Origin: Psychroflexus gondwanensis ACAM 44
Lineage (GTDB): Bacteria > Bacteroidota > Bacteroidia > Flavobacteriales > Flavobacteriaceae
DNA length: 64,000 nucleotides
NCBI RefSeq assembly: GCF_000355905.1
Contig: NZ_APLF01000004.1
Location: forward strand, 310,001-374,000
Direction of reading: 5' to 3'
Shown here: in pieces, positions 62,928 to 64,000 of the stretch
Layout of the letters: each line of letters starts with the position of its first letter
Numbering within the stretch: the stretch's first letter is position 1
The notes under the pieces: model-generated
Databases searched by the model: none
Seen by the model: only the letters and a program-made list of their open reading frames with translations
What the model was told of the DNA's origin: nothing
Translations under genes and position numbers: made by a program

Positions 62928-63425
62928 TTAAATTAGACATTTGAAATAGTCGAAAGTTTCTTCGCAATCCTCGCACTTAAACATAGCCTTGCAAGCCGTA
63001 GAGCCAAATTGACTTACCAATCTTGTATTCTTAGACTCACACTGAGGACAGGGGATTACCCGTTTGTTTCCTAATAAAGCCTCCTTATCTGAAGTGGCGT
63101 CCATAGGAGGGGCTATCCCATAATCTTTTAGAGCTTGTTTTCCTTCATCGGTCATCCAATCGGTAGTCCAAGCCGGAGATAAAATGAGTTTAACATTTGG
63201 AATATAACCGTTTTTCTTGAGTTCGGTTTTGATATCGTCTCCTATCACATCCATAGCTGGACAACCGCTGTAGGTTGGTGTAATCTCGACAAAAGCATTC
63301 TTACCCTCCAGATATGCAGACCTTACCACACCTAAGTCGATAATAGAAAGCACAGGAATTTCCGGATCCGGAACCGACTTGAGGATCGAAAAGAGTTCTG
63401 TATCTATGTGGACATCTTTAGTCAA
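62928..63425 (-). CDS. paaD: Phenylacetyl-CoA epoxidase subunit PaaD
   Basis: 165 residues: an N-terminal SufT/DUF59-like part with SVPDPEIPVLSIIDLGVVR (about 14-32) and YSGCPAMDVIGDDI, and a C-terminal zinc-ribbon-like CPQCESKNT...CEDCEE (about 125-158). It is thought to help assemble the metal centre of the epoxidase. Confidence 0.94.
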   Translation of the reverse strand: MTKDVHIDTELFSILKSVPDPEIPVLSIIDLGVVRSAYLEGKNAFVEITPTYSGCPAMDVIGDDIKTELKKNGYIPNVKLILSPAWTTDWMTDEGKQALKDYGIAPPMDATSDKEALLGNKRVIPCPQCESKNTRLVSQFGSTACKAMFKCEDCEETFDYFKCLI

Positions 63426-63514
63426 AAGCTATAGTGAATTTAGAAGTTTATAAATAACGTCGCTGAATCAATATTTTTAATTTGGTGTATCCAACTCAAT
63501 TTAAGACGTAAGAC

Positions 63515-64000
63515 TTACCATTTCATATCTGGATAAGTACGCTGCATAAACTGCATGTCGGATAAAATATATCCCATATGTTCTGAATGTATTCCTTTTT
63601 TTCCTCCTTTTTGGAAATATTCTACCTCGGGGATTAGGAGTTTACATTCTTCAAGCAAACTCTTCACCATTGTATAATATTCAGATTTCAATGTTGAATT
63701 ATCCACTCCAAAACCAGCATCAGCGACAACTTGGTCATCTTTTGTCATGTGAAACAATTCATCGGTAAACACCCATAAATCATTAACGGCCTGTTGAGTT
63801 TTTTGTTTACTTTCTTCGGTTCCATCTCCTAGTCTTTTCAACCAATCTCCTGAAAATCGCTTGTGATAAGACACTTCTTTTAAACTCTTTTTGGCGATAG
63901 CTTGAAAGTTGACATTCTTGGATTTCTCTAGTTCTTTTAAAAGTAAATAATGAAATACATCAAAGAAATACTGTCTAACAATGACATATGCGAAATCTGT
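63515..64000 (-). CDS. paaC: Phenylacetyl-CoA epoxidase subunit PaaC (partial)
   Basis: The frame is open to the window edge, so the N-terminal part is missing. The visible 161 residues include FAYVIVRQYFFDVFHYLLLKELEKS, SLKEVSYHKRFSGDWLKRLGDGTEES and MQRTYPDMKW, a PaaC pattern (structural ferritin-like subunit of PaaABCE). The GTG at 63874 is internal and not the real start. paaA and paaB probably lie just outside the window. Confidence 0.92.
   Translation of the reverse strand, partial: TDFAYVIVRQYFFDVFHYLLLKELEKSKNVNFQAIAKKSLKEVSYHKRFSGDWLKRLGDGTEESKQKTQQAVNDLWVFTDELFHMTKDDQVVADAGFGVDNSTLKSEYYTMVKSLLEECKLLIPEVEYFQKGGKKGIHSEHMGYILSDMQFMQRTYPDMKW

Noticed and set aside
62668-62976. 102-codon frame between paaG and paaD
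   Set aside because: It crosses the hairpin repeat and overlaps the end of paaD; the residue pattern is not protein-like.
63515-63874. A complete 119-codon gene starting with GTG
   Set aside because: The frame stays open to the window edge and the upstream part reads as PaaC, so the GTG is internal.

Overview
The window looks like a chromosome segment from a marine member of the Flavobacteriaceae (Bacteroidota). The evidence is low G+C content, Bacteroidota-type promoters (TTG, about 19-21 nt, TAnnTTTG), a type IX secretion sorting domain and a T9SS plug protein, a Na+-translocating NQR operon, many SPII lipoproteins, laminarin-type glycoside hydrolases and fused 2-oxoacid dehydrogenase E1 subunits. 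I do not assign a genus.

Region 1 (1-9.35 kb, + strand) is a beta-1,3-glucan (laminarin) utilisation block. It holds the C-terminal part of a large protein that is a candidate glucan phosphorylase, a GH17 lipoprotein, a GH30 lipoprotein, a GPH/MFS sugar transporter fused to a cytoplasmic GH17 domain, a free cytoplasmic GH17 paralogue, and a T9SS-exported two-module protein that probably binds glycan. Together they suggest cutting and debranching outside, MFS uptake, then hydrolysis or phosphorolysis inside.

Region 2 (9.35-24.4 kb) is mostly housekeeping: a P-type ATPase remnant, a secreted unknown, tRNA-Arg, apt, folE-cysS-yidD, lgt, a DUF192 lipoprotein, a CoA-binding protein, a sodium:solute symporter, recR, a GT2, a 2-oxoacid dehydrogenase E2, an FKBP-like lipoprotein, an S4 protein, a phosphoribosyltransferase and aroK. 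It ends in a tRNA-Lys/tRNA-Lys/tRNA-Leu cluster where an 84-bp repeat unit carries the tRNA-Lys 3' end.

Region 3 (24.4-33.4 kb) is gene-poor and scarred. It has an EEP nuclease-like membrane protein, a decayed SLC13/DASS transporter, a DUF4136 lipoprotein, a 4HB sensor-like membrane protein with a duplicated fragment at its 3' end, a YitT protein, a baeRF-type protein, tiny membrane ORFs and fhs.

Region 4 (33.4-49.8 kb) has a methyltransferase, the apbE-119aa-nqrFEDCBA cluster (- strand), the T9SS plug protein, pruA, rsmG, a lipid desaturase, an aminotransferase, an MscS channel and an FAD/NAD reductase.

Region 5 (49.8-64 kb, - strand) is a phenylacetate catabolic cluster (paaC, paaD, paaG, paaH, paaI, thiolase, paaZ, paaF-like, paaY) followed by branched-chain-type E2 and E1. 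Its intergenic gaps contain three intact four-helix-bundle (23S-IVS/Avd-like) genes, one truncated duplicate and one probable C-terminal remnant. The intact ones are bracketed by imperfect inverted repeats of different sequence. This recurrent insertion of IVS-like modules into one operon, seemingly without breaking host genes, is the most interesting pattern in the window.
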